In this document: in pieces, positions 36,993 through 45,040 of the stretch
Layout: every line of letters begins with the position of its first letter
Position numbering within the stretch: position 1 is the first letter of the stretch
Origin: Leucobacter sp. cx-42
GTDB lineage: Bacteria; Actinomycetota; Actinomycetes; Actinomycetales; Microbacteriaceae
Assembly (NCBI RefSeq): GCF_014529985.1
Contig: NZ_JACVMU010000005.1
Coordinates: forward strand, 62,001 to 126,000
DNA length: 64,000 bases
Direction of reading: 5' to 3'
Made by a program: the position numbers and the translations under genes
The notes under the pieces: model-generated
Told to the model about the DNA's origin: nothing
Database searches by the model: none
What the model saw: only the letters and a program-made list of their open reading frames with translations

Positions 36993-38348
36993 ATGAGCTC
37001 AACTGCCCAGTCCACCGCTGCGGAGACTAATTCGCACGCAGATCGTGAAACAGCCACGGTCAACGTCATCAGCGAGCGCGACGCAAAGCGCGCTTCGATT
37101 GGTGCCCTCATCGGCAACGTCCTTGAGTGGTACGACTACTTCCTCTTCAACACCGCAGCAGCGCTGGTCTTCAACGTCCAGTTCTTCGTGAGCGACAACG
37201 CGGCAACCGCAGCAATGGCATCGTTCGCGACGCTCGCTGTTGGCTTCGTGGTTCGCCCGCTCGGTGGTCTCTTCTTCGGCGCACTCGGTGACCGCATCGG
37301 CCGCAAGTCGGTCCTGATGATCACCGTGACCGGCATCGGTGTTGCCACCGGCCTCATCGGTATCCTGCCGACCTACGTCTCAATCGGCATCTGGGCACCG
37401 ATCTTCCTCATCGTGCTCCGCATGGCGCAGGGCGCCTTCATCGGTGGCGAGTGGTCGGGCGCAATGACCCTCGCGGTCGAGAACGCTCCGCTGCACATGC
37501 GTGCACGCATGGCGGCACTCCCCCAGCTCGGTTCGCCTATCGCGACCCTGCTCTCGTCGGGTGGCTTCTTCCTCCTAGCGCTGTTCCTCAGCCAGGACAG
37601 CTTCGACTCGTGGGGCTGGCGTATTCCGTTCCTCCTCGCTATCCCGCTCCTCGTGCTCGCGATCTACATCCGTAAGCAGATGCACGAGTCGCCGGTCTTC
37701 AAGGACCTCGAGAAGTCGGGCGACCGCGAGAAGACCCCGCTCAAGACCGTCTTCGTCAAGGGCTGGAAGCACCTCCTCATCTCGATTGCTGCAGCACTCC
37801 TCGGTACCGCTGGCTTCTACATCATCACCACGTTCGTCATGAACTACGGCACCCGCGTCCTCGGTATCGAGCGCAACGTCATCCTCATGGCAACCCTCAT
37901 CGGTGCAGTATTCCAGCTCGGTGCGGTGATCCACGCTGGTCACCTCGGCCAGAAGTTCGGTGCAACCAAGGTCATCGTGTGGTCGGGCGTGCTCACCATC
38001 ATCGCGGCGTTCCCCTGCTTCATGCTCATCGAGACCACGAACCCGGTCTTCGTGACCATCGGTGTGATCATCGGTGTCTCGCTGCTCACCTACTCGTTCG
38101 CAGCGGTCGGCCCGGTCATCACCGGCCTCTTCCCCAGCACGATCCGCCTCTCCGGTGTTTCGGTTGGCTTCAACGGCGCAAACCTCATCTCGGGCTTCAC
38201 TCCCCTCGTGGCAACCGCGCTCGTCACTGCAACCAACGATGCTTGGTGGCCCGCAGCAATGCTGCTCGTCCTCTTCGCAGTACTCAGCGTGATCGGTGGC
38301 CTCCTGGCTCCGAAGTTCAGCCAGCAGTACGAAGGCTACAAGCACTAA
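36993..38348 (+). CDS. MFS transporter, metabolite:H+ symporter (MHS) family
   Basis: 451-aa twelve-helix importer. MHS marks: IGNVLEWYDYFLFNTAAALVF at the first helix, FGALGDRIGRKSVLMITV between helices 2 and 3, and RMAQGAFIGGEWSGAMTLAVENAP. Relatives carry proline/betaine, shikimate or dicarboxylates. AAAGGAGACTGACTCGAC precedes the ATG. It heads an operon with the two hydrolase genes downstream, so it probably imports their substrate. Confidence 0.93.
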   Translation: MSSTAQSTAAETNSHADRETATVNVISERDAKRASIGALIGNVLEWYDYFLFNTAAALVFNVQFFVSDNAATAAMASFATLAVGFVVRPLGGLFFGALGDRIGRKSVLMITVTGIGVATGLIGILPTYVSIGIWAPIFLIVLRMAQGAFIGGEWSGAMTLAVENAPLHMRARMAALPQLGSPIATLLSSGGFFLLALFLSQDSFDSWGWRIPFLLAIPLLVLAIYIRKQMHESPVFKDLEKSGDREKTPLKTVFVKGWKHLLISIAAALLGTAGFYIITTFVMNYGTRVLGIERNVILMATLIGAVFQLGAVIHAGHLGQKFGATKVIVWSGVLTIIAAFPCFMLIETTNPVFVTIGVIIGVSLLTYSFAAVGPVITGLFPSTIRLSGVSVGFNGANLISGFTPLVATALVTATNDAWWPAAMLLVLFAVLSVIGGLLAPKFSQQYEGYKH

Positions 38349-38360
38349 ACACCCCTGACT

Positions 38361-38394
38361 CCGCTGGGCGCCGATCCCACACGGCGCCCAGCGG
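38361..38394 (+). terminator. Intergenic hairpin inside the transporter-hydrolase operon
   Basis: CCGCTGGGCGCC pairs perfectly with GGCGCCCAGCGG around ten bases. No T-run follows, so it is more likely an attenuating or mRNA-stabilising hairpin than a full stop. Confidence 0.55.
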
Positions 38395-38428
38395 CTCACT
38401 CCCCACCAGACTTCTCAAGGAGCCCCGC

Positions 38429-40084
38429 ATGAAGCTCGACATGCTCATCACCGCAGAGACCATCCTCACGATGGACGTGTCTCGCCCCACTGCCACCGCC
38501 GTTGGCGTCATCGGCGACCGTATCGTCGGTTTCGATGACGAGGTACGTGGCCTGGACGCGGATCGAGTACTCGATTTCGGAGCAGCATGCGTGACTCCCG
38601 GACTCATTGACGCCCACTGCCATACGTCGTGGTGGGGTCTCGGTCTCACCGCGGTCGACCTGAGCGTGCTCCGCGGGCTCGACAGCCTCTACGCCGCAAT
38701 CGAGGCTGAGGTTGCTCGCCTCGATGCGACCGGCGACAAGACCGCGTGGGTACACGGCACCGGCTTCAACCAGGCGCACCACGGCGGACTCTTCCCCGAT
38801 ATCGCGCGCCTCGACGAGATCACCGGCGACCGCGCACTCTATCTGCGCCACACTTCCGGTCACGCGGCAATCACGAACTCGGCAACACTTCGCCTCGTCG
38901 GAGCGTTTGACGAAGGTTTTGAGAACCCCGTCGGCGGCGCCGTTGTGCGCGATGCAAACGGCTACCCGACCGGACTCATCGAGGAGTCGGCTCAGGGCCT
39001 CGTCCAGAGCCTGCTCCTTCCCTATGCTTCCGACCGTCTCGTTGAGGCGCTCGAGGCGGCAACCTCGCGCTACGCCGCTGAGGGAATCACGAGCTTCACC
39101 GAGGCTGGCATCGGTGGTGGCTGGATCGGCCACAGCCCCGCAGAGGTTGCCGCGTACCAGTCGGCAGCCGAGCAGGGACGCCTCCACGCTCGCGCTCAGC
39201 TCATGCCAACGCTTGACGCCCTGCACCCGATCTCGGCAAACGTTGCCGACTTCAAGGGCGAGGGCAACGGCACCGGTATTGACCTCGGCATTCGCTACGG
39301 CTTTGGCGACGACAACGTGCGCTTCGGCCACGTCAAGGTCTTCATGGACGGCTCGCTGCTCGGCGCAACCGCCGCGGTGACCGAAGACTTCTGCGGCCAC
39401 CACAACCACGGCAACCGCGGCTACCTCCTCAACGACCCCAAGGTGTACCGCCAGCAGGTCATGGGCGCATACCGCGCAGGTTGGCCCCTCGCGCTCCACG
39501 CGATCGGCGACGCCGCAATCGACCTCGCCCTCGATCTCATCGAAGAGGCGCAGACCACCTACGGCCGCTTCCCGCAGCCGTGCCGTGTCGAGCACTTCGG
39601 CATCGCTCGCCCCGAGCAGCTCGAGCGCGCTGGCGCACTCGGCGTCGCAGTGACCCCGCAGGCTGGCTTCATCAACGCGTTTGGCCAGCAGATGGCGGAT
39701 CAGGTCGGCGCTGAGCGCGCCGACTGGCTCTACCGCGGCCGCTCGATCATCGACTCGGGCATCATTCTTGCGGGCTCTTCGGATCTCCCCGTCGCAGACA
39801 ACAACCTGCGCCGCGGCATGCAGTCAGCGGTTGACCGCATCACCGAGGCGGGCACCCTGCTCGGTGCTGACGAAGGCATTACCCCGGAAGAAGCTCTCCG
39901 CACCCACACCGAGTGGGCCGCCACGGCGACGGGTCAGATCCGCGAAAAGGGCACGCTCGAGCGCGGCAAGCTGGCTGACTTCGCAGTCTTCTCGGCATCG
40001 CCCCTCACCGCTCCCAACATCGCGCAGCTCGATATCGTCGCCACCATTCTCGGCGGCGAGCTCAGCTACGACGCACGCCCGTAA
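38429..40084 (+). CDS. YtcJ-like amidohydrolase (amidohydrolase 3 family)
   Basis: 551-aa metal-dependent hydrolase. HxH in LIDAHCHTSWW, later VKVFMDGSLLGATAAVTE, LHAIGDAAIDLALDLI, CRVEHFGIA and SSDLPVADNNLRRGM, ending with LERGKLADFAVF. This is the YtcJ/N-substituted formamide deformylase group, which cleaves C-N bonds in amides or formamides. ATG at 38429 has AAGGAG eight bases upstream. It sits between the MHS importer and an M20 amidohydrolase and probably takes part in a two-step breakdown of an imported amide. Confidence 0.9.
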   Translation: MKLDMLITAETILTMDVSRPTATAVGVIGDRIVGFDDEVRGLDADRVLDFGAACVTPGLIDAHCHTSWWGLGLTAVDLSVLRGLDSLYAAIEAEVARLDATGDKTAWVHGTGFNQAHHGGLFPDIARLDEITGDRALYLRHTSGHAAITNSATLRLVGAFDEGFENPVGGAVVRDANGYPTGLIEESAQGLVQSLLLPYASDRLVEALEAATSRYAAEGITSFTEAGIGGGWIGHSPAEVAAYQSAAEQGRLHARAQLMPTLDALHPISANVADFKGEGNGTGIDLGIRYGFGDDNVRFGHVKVFMDGSLLGATAAVTEDFCGHHNHGNRGYLLNDPKVYRQQVMGAYRAGWPLALHAIGDAAIDLALDLIEEAQTTYGRFPQPCRVEHFGIARPEQLERAGALGVAVTPQAGFINAFGQQMADQVGAERADWLYRGRSIIDSGIILAGSSDLPVADNNLRRGMQSAVDRITEAGTLLGADEGITPEEALRTHTEWAATATGQIREKGTLERGKLADFAVFSASPLTAPNIAQLDIVATILGGELSYDARP

Positions 40085-40122
40085 TACGTTTCACGTGCAA
40101 CACGCACTCTGAAAGGATCGCA

Positions 40123-41394
40123 ATGACTGCGAACATCAGCACCCCCGAAGCGTTCCTCGCTGACTGGAACGTCCACAGTAAGTTTGGCGCCGTCGAAGGC
40201 ACCGGTGGCGTCGAGCGCCAGGCAGCAAGCGTGGCCGACGGTGAACAGCGCAAGTGGTTCGCCCAACTCCTCGAGCAGCACGGCTTCACCGTGCGTCACG
40301 ACGCAATCGGCAACCAGTTCGGTCTGCTCGAACTCGTCCCTGGCGCACCCTACGTGCTCACCGGCTCACACATGGACTCGCAGCCAACCGCTGGCCGCTT
40401 CGACGGCGCATACGGCGTTATGGCTTCGGCGCACGCGTGCTTCCGCATCGCAGAAGAGCTGCGCGCCGACCTTTCGAAGGCACGCTTCAACCTCGCAGTG
40501 GTGAACTGGTTCAACGAGGAAGGCTCGCGCTTCAAGCCCTCCATGATGGGCAGCTCGGTGTTCACCGGCAAGCTCGACCTCGAGACCGCGCTCAACACCC
40601 CCGATCCCCGCGGCGTGACCGTGCGCGAGGCACTCGGCGCGATCGATGAGCTCGGTGATGCAGCGGATCTCGCCGCACTCGCTGACATCTCTGTCGCTTC
40701 GTACGCTGAGATTCACGTGCAGCAGGGCCGCAGCATGGAAGAGGACGGCGTCACCATCGGCCTCGTCAACGCGACCTGGGGCGCTCGGAAGTTCGAGTTC
40801 AAGATCACCGGCGCGCAGGCTCACAGCGGATCGACCCTCATGGCCGACCGCCGCGACGCACTACTCGGGGCAGCCCGCCTCATTGTCGCTGCGCGTGACC
40901 TTGTCGATGAGTTCGAGCCAGGCATCCTGCACACTGCGTGCGGTGAGATCAACGTCTACCCGAATTCTCCCGTCGTGGTTGCGAGCGACGTGCAGCTCCT
41001 CTTCGACCTTCGCTCGCCAGACGCAGACGTGCTCAACCGCGCGTACGCACGCGTCATGGAAGAGGTCGAGCGCGTGCAGCAGCGCGACCGCGTCGAGATC
41101 GAGATCGTCGCTGAGCACAGCTGGGACCAGAACCCCTACCCCGAGGACGGCCTCGAGCTGGCCCGCCAGGTAGCCGAGGATCTCGGTCTCACCAACGACC
41201 GCGTCATGACCGTCGCTGGCCACGACTCGACCAACATGAAGGATGACGTCCCCACGATCATGCTCTTCGTGCCGAGCGTTGACGGCATCTCGCACAGCCT
41301 CGAGGAGTTCACCCGTGACGAGGATCTCGTCGCAGGCGTCGATCACCTCACCGGGGTCGTGCGCCGCCTCGCCGCTGGCGAGCTCGCTCACTAG
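40123..41394 (+). CDS. M20 family Zn-dependent amidohydrolase (AllC/HyuC-like)
   Basis: 423 aa. Metal-binding blocks: GSHMDSQPTAGRFDGAYGV, NEEGSRF, HVQQGRSMEED and VAGHDSTNMKDDVP, with the dimerisation segment KITGAQAHSGSTLMADRRDAL. Family enzymes hydrolyse N-carbamoyl-amino acids, allantoate or ureidoglycine with release of ammonia. The actual substrate is unknown. GAAAGGATCGCA precedes the ATG. It is the last gene of the operon; a palindromic repeat follows 22 bases after the stop. Confidence 0.92.
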   Translation: MTANISTPEAFLADWNVHSKFGAVEGTGGVERQAASVADGEQRKWFAQLLEQHGFTVRHDAIGNQFGLLELVPGAPYVLTGSHMDSQPTAGRFDGAYGVMASAHACFRIAEELRADLSKARFNLAVVNWFNEEGSRFKPSMMGSSVFTGKLDLETALNTPDPRGVTVREALGAIDELGDAADLAALADISVASYAEIHVQQGRSMEEDGVTIGLVNATWGARKFEFKITGAQAHSGSTLMADRRDALLGAARLIVAARDLVDEFEPGILHTACGEINVYPNSPVVVASDVQLLFDLRSPDADVLNRAYARVMEEVERVQQRDRVEIEIVAEHSWDQNPYPEDGLELARQVAEDLGLTNDRVMTVAGHDSTNMKDDVPTIMLFVPSVDGISHSLEEFTRDEDLVAGVDHLTGVVRRLAAGELAH

Positions 41395-41415
41395 CCCGCA
41401 AAGCATTTAGCCCCG

Positions 41416-41483
41416 GTAGCAAAAAGCGCCTTCGGTCAGACAGATTCTTGTGTTTCTGTCTGACCGAAGGCGCTTTTGCATAC
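41416..41483. repeat. Palindrome family I, copy 10
   Basis: 27 of 29 paired: AGCGCCTTCGGTCAGACAGA with its complement, outer GTAGCA/TGCATAC. It abuts the stop of the minus-strand P1B ATPase gene and lies just after the M20 stop, so it is shared by two convergent genes. Confidence 0.93.
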
Positions 41484-43406
41484 CTAAGCTGACTGGTTCA
41501 CGCGCGCTGCCTCGCTTGCCCGCACCAACCGTCGCGAGGCCAAGCTGCCCTTGATTGCACGCAGCGCCCACAGAATCGCGACCAGATCAACGACCTCCTG
41601 CAACCATGCGCCAACGAGGGCGGGCAGGAAGCCGAACGCCGCGAACAGCATGAGGCCCACGCTGATGATCATGCCGGCCCAAATGCTCTCGAGCGAGATG
41701 CGGACGGTGTCTCGGCCGATCCGCACCGCGTCAGCGACGCCGGCAATGCGGTCGAACCGGTTCACAACGTCCGCGGATTCGCTCGCCGCCGTCGATCCGC
41801 GCGCCCCCATCGCGAAGCCGACGTCGGCAACCGCGAGCACGGGCGCATCGTTCAGGCCATCGCCCACCATGATGAGCGGGCGCGGCTGCATCTCGGAGAC
41901 GATGCGCACCTTGTCACTCGGCGTGCACTCGGCGTGCACCTCGGCGATGCCGACCTGATCCGCCATCGCACGCGCCGTCGGTTCCACATCACCCGTGATC
42001 ATCGCCGTGCGCGTGATGCCGAATCCGGCCAGGGTCGCGAGCATCGGCGCCGCGTCATCGCGCAGCTGGTCGCGCATGATGAGCGCACCCACGAAGCGGT
42101 CATCGAGCGAGATGTAAATTGCGAGCTCGCCCGCTTCGAGCGGGGCACGGGTGAGCGCGGGTGCGAACTGCGCGATCCAACTGGGTTTTCCGACGCGGAT
42201 CACCCCCGCTCCAACCCGCGCCTCAACACCGTTGGTGGCACGTTCTTCGGCTTCCGTTGCGGGAAGGGTCTCGAGGCCACGCTCCTGCGCCGCCGCGACA
42301 ACCGCATCAGCCAGGACGTGCGAAGAGTACACCTCTGCGGATGCCGCGAGCTGCAGCAGCTCGTCATCGGTGAAGCCCGGCTCTGCGAGGATTCGACGGG
42401 GCTCCGGGTTTCCCGTCGTCAGCGTGCCCGTCTTGTCGAACGCCGCCGAGCGCACGCGCGCGAGCTGTTCGAGCACCCCGCCACCCTTGACGATGAGGCC
42501 GGCCTTCGCCGCGCGACTCATGCCGCCAAGGAACGCCACCGGCGCCGCGATCAGCAGCGGGCACGGCGTCGCGACGACGAGCACCTCTGCGAAGCGAGTG
42601 GGGTCGCCGCTGATCCACCAGGCGACGCCAGCAATGGCAAGCGACACGAGGGTGAACGGGATCGCGTACCGGTCAGCCATGCGCACCATGGGTGACCGGC
42701 TCTCCTGCGCTTCCCGTACCAGTGCGACGATCTGCTGGTACTGGCTGTCTGCCGCCGTGGCCTGGGCACGCAGGAGCACCGCGCTCGACCCGTTCACCAC
42801 ACCACTGACGATCGTGCTGCCGGCCTCACGTTCAACCGGCAGGCTCTCGCCGGTCACGGACGACTCATCGAACTGCGCGCTGGCTGTCATCAGCTCCGCA
42901 TCGACCGGCACCAGCTCACCGGGACGAACAAGGAGGAGGTCGCCGATCTCAATATCGGCCACCGGGACGGTTTCGGTGCGCTCCTCGGAGATCTCGATCT
43001 CGTCGATGTTGTCATTCGGATGCACGCCGGTGATCCGCGTCGCGAGTTGCGGGGCCCGGTCGAGCAGTGCCGTGAGCTCACGCTGGGATCGGTTCTCTGC
43101 GTAGTCCTCGAGCGCTTCGCCGCCGGTGAGCATGAGCACGACCACCAAGGCGGCCCACGGCTCCCCCACAAACACCGCGGCGGTGATCGCCGTCACCGCG
43201 AGGATGTCGAGACCTGCCTTGCCCTTCAGCAGTGAGCGGATCATCTCCACCGCCTGCCACGCCGCGATACCGAGCGCGTAGATACTGACAATGCGCGGGG
43301 CGAGGTCACTCGCCGGGGTCGCGAGCATCACCAGGCAGACGAGGCCGACCAGAATCGTGCTGACCACCATTGGGTAGCGCTTGAGGGCCGTGCGCAGGAA
43401 GTTCAT
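41484..43406 (-). CDS. P1B-type heavy-metal-translocating ATPase
   Basis: 640-aa membrane pump that exports a transition metal using ATP. TGES at 185-188, TPCPL at 280-284 in the transport helix, phosphorylation site DKTGT at 324-328, and the hinge GDGLNDAP near residue 535. There is no N-terminal metal-binding domain. The helix motif is TPC rather than CPC (copper, zinc) or SPC (cobalt), so the metal cannot be assigned. ATG at 43406; a longer frame would run into the family II repeat at 43485, which argues against it. Confidence 0.92.
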   Translation of the reverse strand: MNFLRTALKRYPMVVSTILVGLVCLVMLATPASDLAPRIVSIYALGIAAWQAVEMIRSLLKGKAGLDILAVTAITAAVFVGEPWAALVVVLMLTGGEALEDYAENRSQRELTALLDRAPQLATRITGVHPNDNIDEIEISEERTETVPVADIEIGDLLLVRPGELVPVDAELMTASAQFDESSVTGESLPVEREAGSTIVSGVVNGSSAVLLRAQATAADSQYQQIVALVREAQESRSPMVRMADRYAIPFTLVSLAIAGVAWWISGDPTRFAEVLVVATPCPLLIAAPVAFLGGMSRAAKAGLIVKGGGVLEQLARVRSAAFDKTGTLTTGNPEPRRILAEPGFTDDELLQLAASAEVYSSHVLADAVVAAAQERGLETLPATEAEERATNGVEARVGAGVIRVGKPSWIAQFAPALTRAPLEAGELAIYISLDDRFVGALIMRDQLRDDAAPMLATLAGFGITRTAMITGDVEPTARAMADQVGIAEVHAECTPSDKVRIVSEMQPRPLIMVGDGLNDAPVLAVADVGFAMGARGSTAASESADVVNRFDRIAGVADAVRIGRDTVRISLESIWAGMIISVGLMLFAAFGFLPALVGAWLQEVVDLVAILWALRAIKGSLASRRLVRASEAARVNQSA

Positions 43407-43484
43407 AATTTCATCCTGGCCTGCGGGCGCGCTCGGGTCAACGCTGGCGGCCGCTCGCGCCTGACTCGTAAGCAATCGGCTGGA

Positions 43485-43586
43485 GGCAAGGCTGGGCACC
43501 CGCCCGGCCGCGGCAGCCCCCTGGGTTCACCTCTCGACGGCGTACTTCTGTCCAGGCTGCGGCGGTTGCCGTCCGGCAACCTTGCC
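43485..43586 (+). repeat. Structured repeat family II, copy 3
   Basis: 102 nt. GGCAAGG (43485) pairs with CCTTGCC (43580); GCTGGG with CCCGGC (43491/43503); CCGCGGCAGCC (43508) with GGCTGCGGCGG (43555); then TTGCCG/CGGCAA hairpin (43566-43579). Several stem pairs differ from copies 1 and 2 on both sides, which keeps them paired. It lies between two minus-strand genes, near the ATPase promoter. Confidence 0.75.
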
Positions 43587-43622
43587 TTCGGTTCGCCACT
43601 CACGGCTTCATCTTCCACGGCA

Positions 43623-44444
43623 TCACCTCCGGTTGTGGCAGCCAGCGTTGATCGCGCGCATAACCGCGTCCTGTACCGCTGGCCACTCGTGAATGATCTG
43701 CGTGTACCCAAATCTCAATACGGTGTACCCAGCGGACGCGAGCGCTGCGTCATGGGCGTTGTCCGCATCGCGTTGCGGACCTACATGGGTGCTTCCGTCG
43801 ATCTGCACGACGAGTCTCTCGCCCATGAGGAAGTCCACACGCTTTCCGATCAGCCAGGTCTGAGCCCGAATAGGCACACGCAGCCATCTCATGCGGACTC
43901 TGAAATAGGTCTCAAGCCCAGAGTCTGCAAACTGGCTAGTTCCCGCGAGCACCTGTTGTGCCCGCTTACTGAGCGGTAATGATTCCAGGTATCCCCGAAC
44001 GACCAGCCGCTTGTTCAGCGCGGAGTCCCACACTGCAATCGCTTCCTCTTTCGGCTGGCAGTGAGCAACGGTTGCGAGCACATTTGCCACGGTGTCCTCA
44101 AGCGCGAATTTAGGTCTCGCTTCGACCGCTCTGCAGTAGTGCACGCGGTCGCCCTCGGCCCGAACTTCTCGCCCAGGTCGGGGCACAGCGAAGTGACGGG
44201 GATCTGGCTCTCGCACCCAGAGGCCCAGCCTCGTGGCTTGGGAAACGCATGTGATCGTGAGCGCGTTCCGAGCGGCGTACTTCAACGCCTCCTCGGCGTC
44301 TGGCGAGGCGATCCAACCTCGTTTGAGTCGGATGAGTTCGCCGCCTTTGATCGCCTTCCGTATTTGGTAGTCAGTCATGCCGGCATCATGCAGTGCCGTT
44401 GTTCTGACCACTCCTTTTGATTCCTGCAGTAGCTGTCTATACAT
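43623..44444 (-). CDS. DUF559-type protein with AbiEi-like N-terminus
   Basis: 273 aa. N-terminal winged-helix of the AbiEi antitoxin type: RTTALHDAGMTDYQIRKAIKGGELIRLKRGWIA. The C-terminal Vsr-like nuclease fold (DUF559) shows RVDFLMGERLVVQIDGSTH and SAGYTVLRFGYTQIIHEW. Such proteins are common and single in actinobacteria and are not proven toxins or antitoxins. No partner gene is adjacent. ATG at 44444 with GTGGAAG upstream; a longer in-frame start would add 42 residues. Confidence 0.75.
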   Translation of the reverse strand: MYRQLLQESKGVVRTTALHDAGMTDYQIRKAIKGGELIRLKRGWIASPDAEEALKYAARNALTITCVSQATRLGLWVREPDPRHFAVPRPGREVRAEGDRVHYCRAVEARPKFALEDTVANVLATVAHCQPKEEAIAVWDSALNKRLVVRGYLESLPLSKRAQQVLAGTSQFADSGLETYFRVRMRWLRVPIRAQTWLIGKRVDFLMGERLVVQIDGSTHVGPQRDADNAHDAALASAGYTVLRFGYTQIIHEWPAVQDAVMRAINAGCHNRR

Positions 44445-44571
44445 GCGTACAGGCTTCCACCGCAGGCAGGACCAAATTCCCTGCCTACCCAGTTTGTGGA
44501 GAAGAAGGCCCCAATTCCTAATTGCCCACGTTGTGAGCAACGGCAGCGCACCCCGGAGCCCCTTCTCCACC

Positions 44572-44640
44572 GTAAGAAATCGAGCAACGGTAAGACGGTT
44601 CCGGCAGTTTTTCCCTTACCGAAGCCCCTTTTCAATACCG
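44572..44640. repeat. Palindrome family I, copy 11 (degenerate)
   Basis: Left arm ATCGAGCAACGGTAAGAC and right arm CTTACCGAAGCCCCTTTTCA: each matches a different subtype of the family, so the hairpin is imperfect. It lies upstream of the DUF559 gene and downstream of aroQ. Confidence 0.65.
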
Positions 44641-44668
44641 AACCGAAAATGGCCACACCACCCAACGC

Positions 44669-44703
44669 AAAAGACCGGCACGAACACGTCGTACCGGCCT
44701 TTC
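44669..44703 (-). terminator. Terminator of the purA-aroQ operon
   Basis: AAAGGCCGGTACGA pairs with TCGTGCCGGTCTTT on the minus strand, followed by TTGCG. It lies 14 bases after the chorismate mutase stop. Confidence 0.85.
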
Positions 44704-44716
44704 AGCTTGAGGTGGA

Positions 44717-45028
44717 TTACGCCTTGGCGGATCCGCCCCCTGCAGCAATGTGCTTATGGTGCTGGATGACCTCTGCGACCACGAAGTTGAACCACTTTTC
44801 AGCGAACTCGGGGTTGAGATGCGAGTCGATCGCAAGCTCACGCAGGCGGGTGATCTGACGCGCTTCGCGATCCGGGTCGGATGCGGGCATCTCGTGACGA
44901 GCCTTCAGCTCACCAACCTGCTGGGTTGCCTTGAAGCGTTCAGCAAGCATGTGAATGAGGGCGGCGTCGATGTTGTCGATCGTCGACCGTAGGCGGCCGA
45001 GCTGCTCGGCAGGCGTCAGTTCATCCAT
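44717..45028 (-). CDS. aroQ: Chorismate mutase (AroQ class)
   Basis: 103-aa all-helical enzyme that rearranges chorismate to prephenate for phenylalanine and tyrosine. LRSTIDNIDAALIHMLAERFKATQQVGELKARH is the typical first helix with the active-site Arg and Lys; DPDREARQITRLRELA follows. Length is normal for the free-standing AroQ domain. ATG at 45028 follows GAGGTCTG. It starts 12 bases after the purA stop and shares its operon and terminator. Confidence 0.93.
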   Translation of the reverse strand: MDELTPAEQLGRLRSTIDNIDAALIHMLAERFKATQQVGELKARHEMPASDPDREARQITRLRELAIDSHLNPEFAEKWFNFVVAEVIQHHKHIAAGGGSAKA

Positions 45029-45040
45029 TACAGACCTCGA

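Noticed and set aside
43407-43499. 31-residue N-terminal extension of the P1B ATPase
   Set aside because: It reads into the family II structured repeat and lacks similarity; the ATG at 43406 fits better.
43623-44444. Type IV toxin-antitoxin system (AbiE)
   Set aside because: Only an AbiEi-like N-terminus fused to a DUF559 domain is present; no AbiEii nucleotidyltransferase gene is adjacent.
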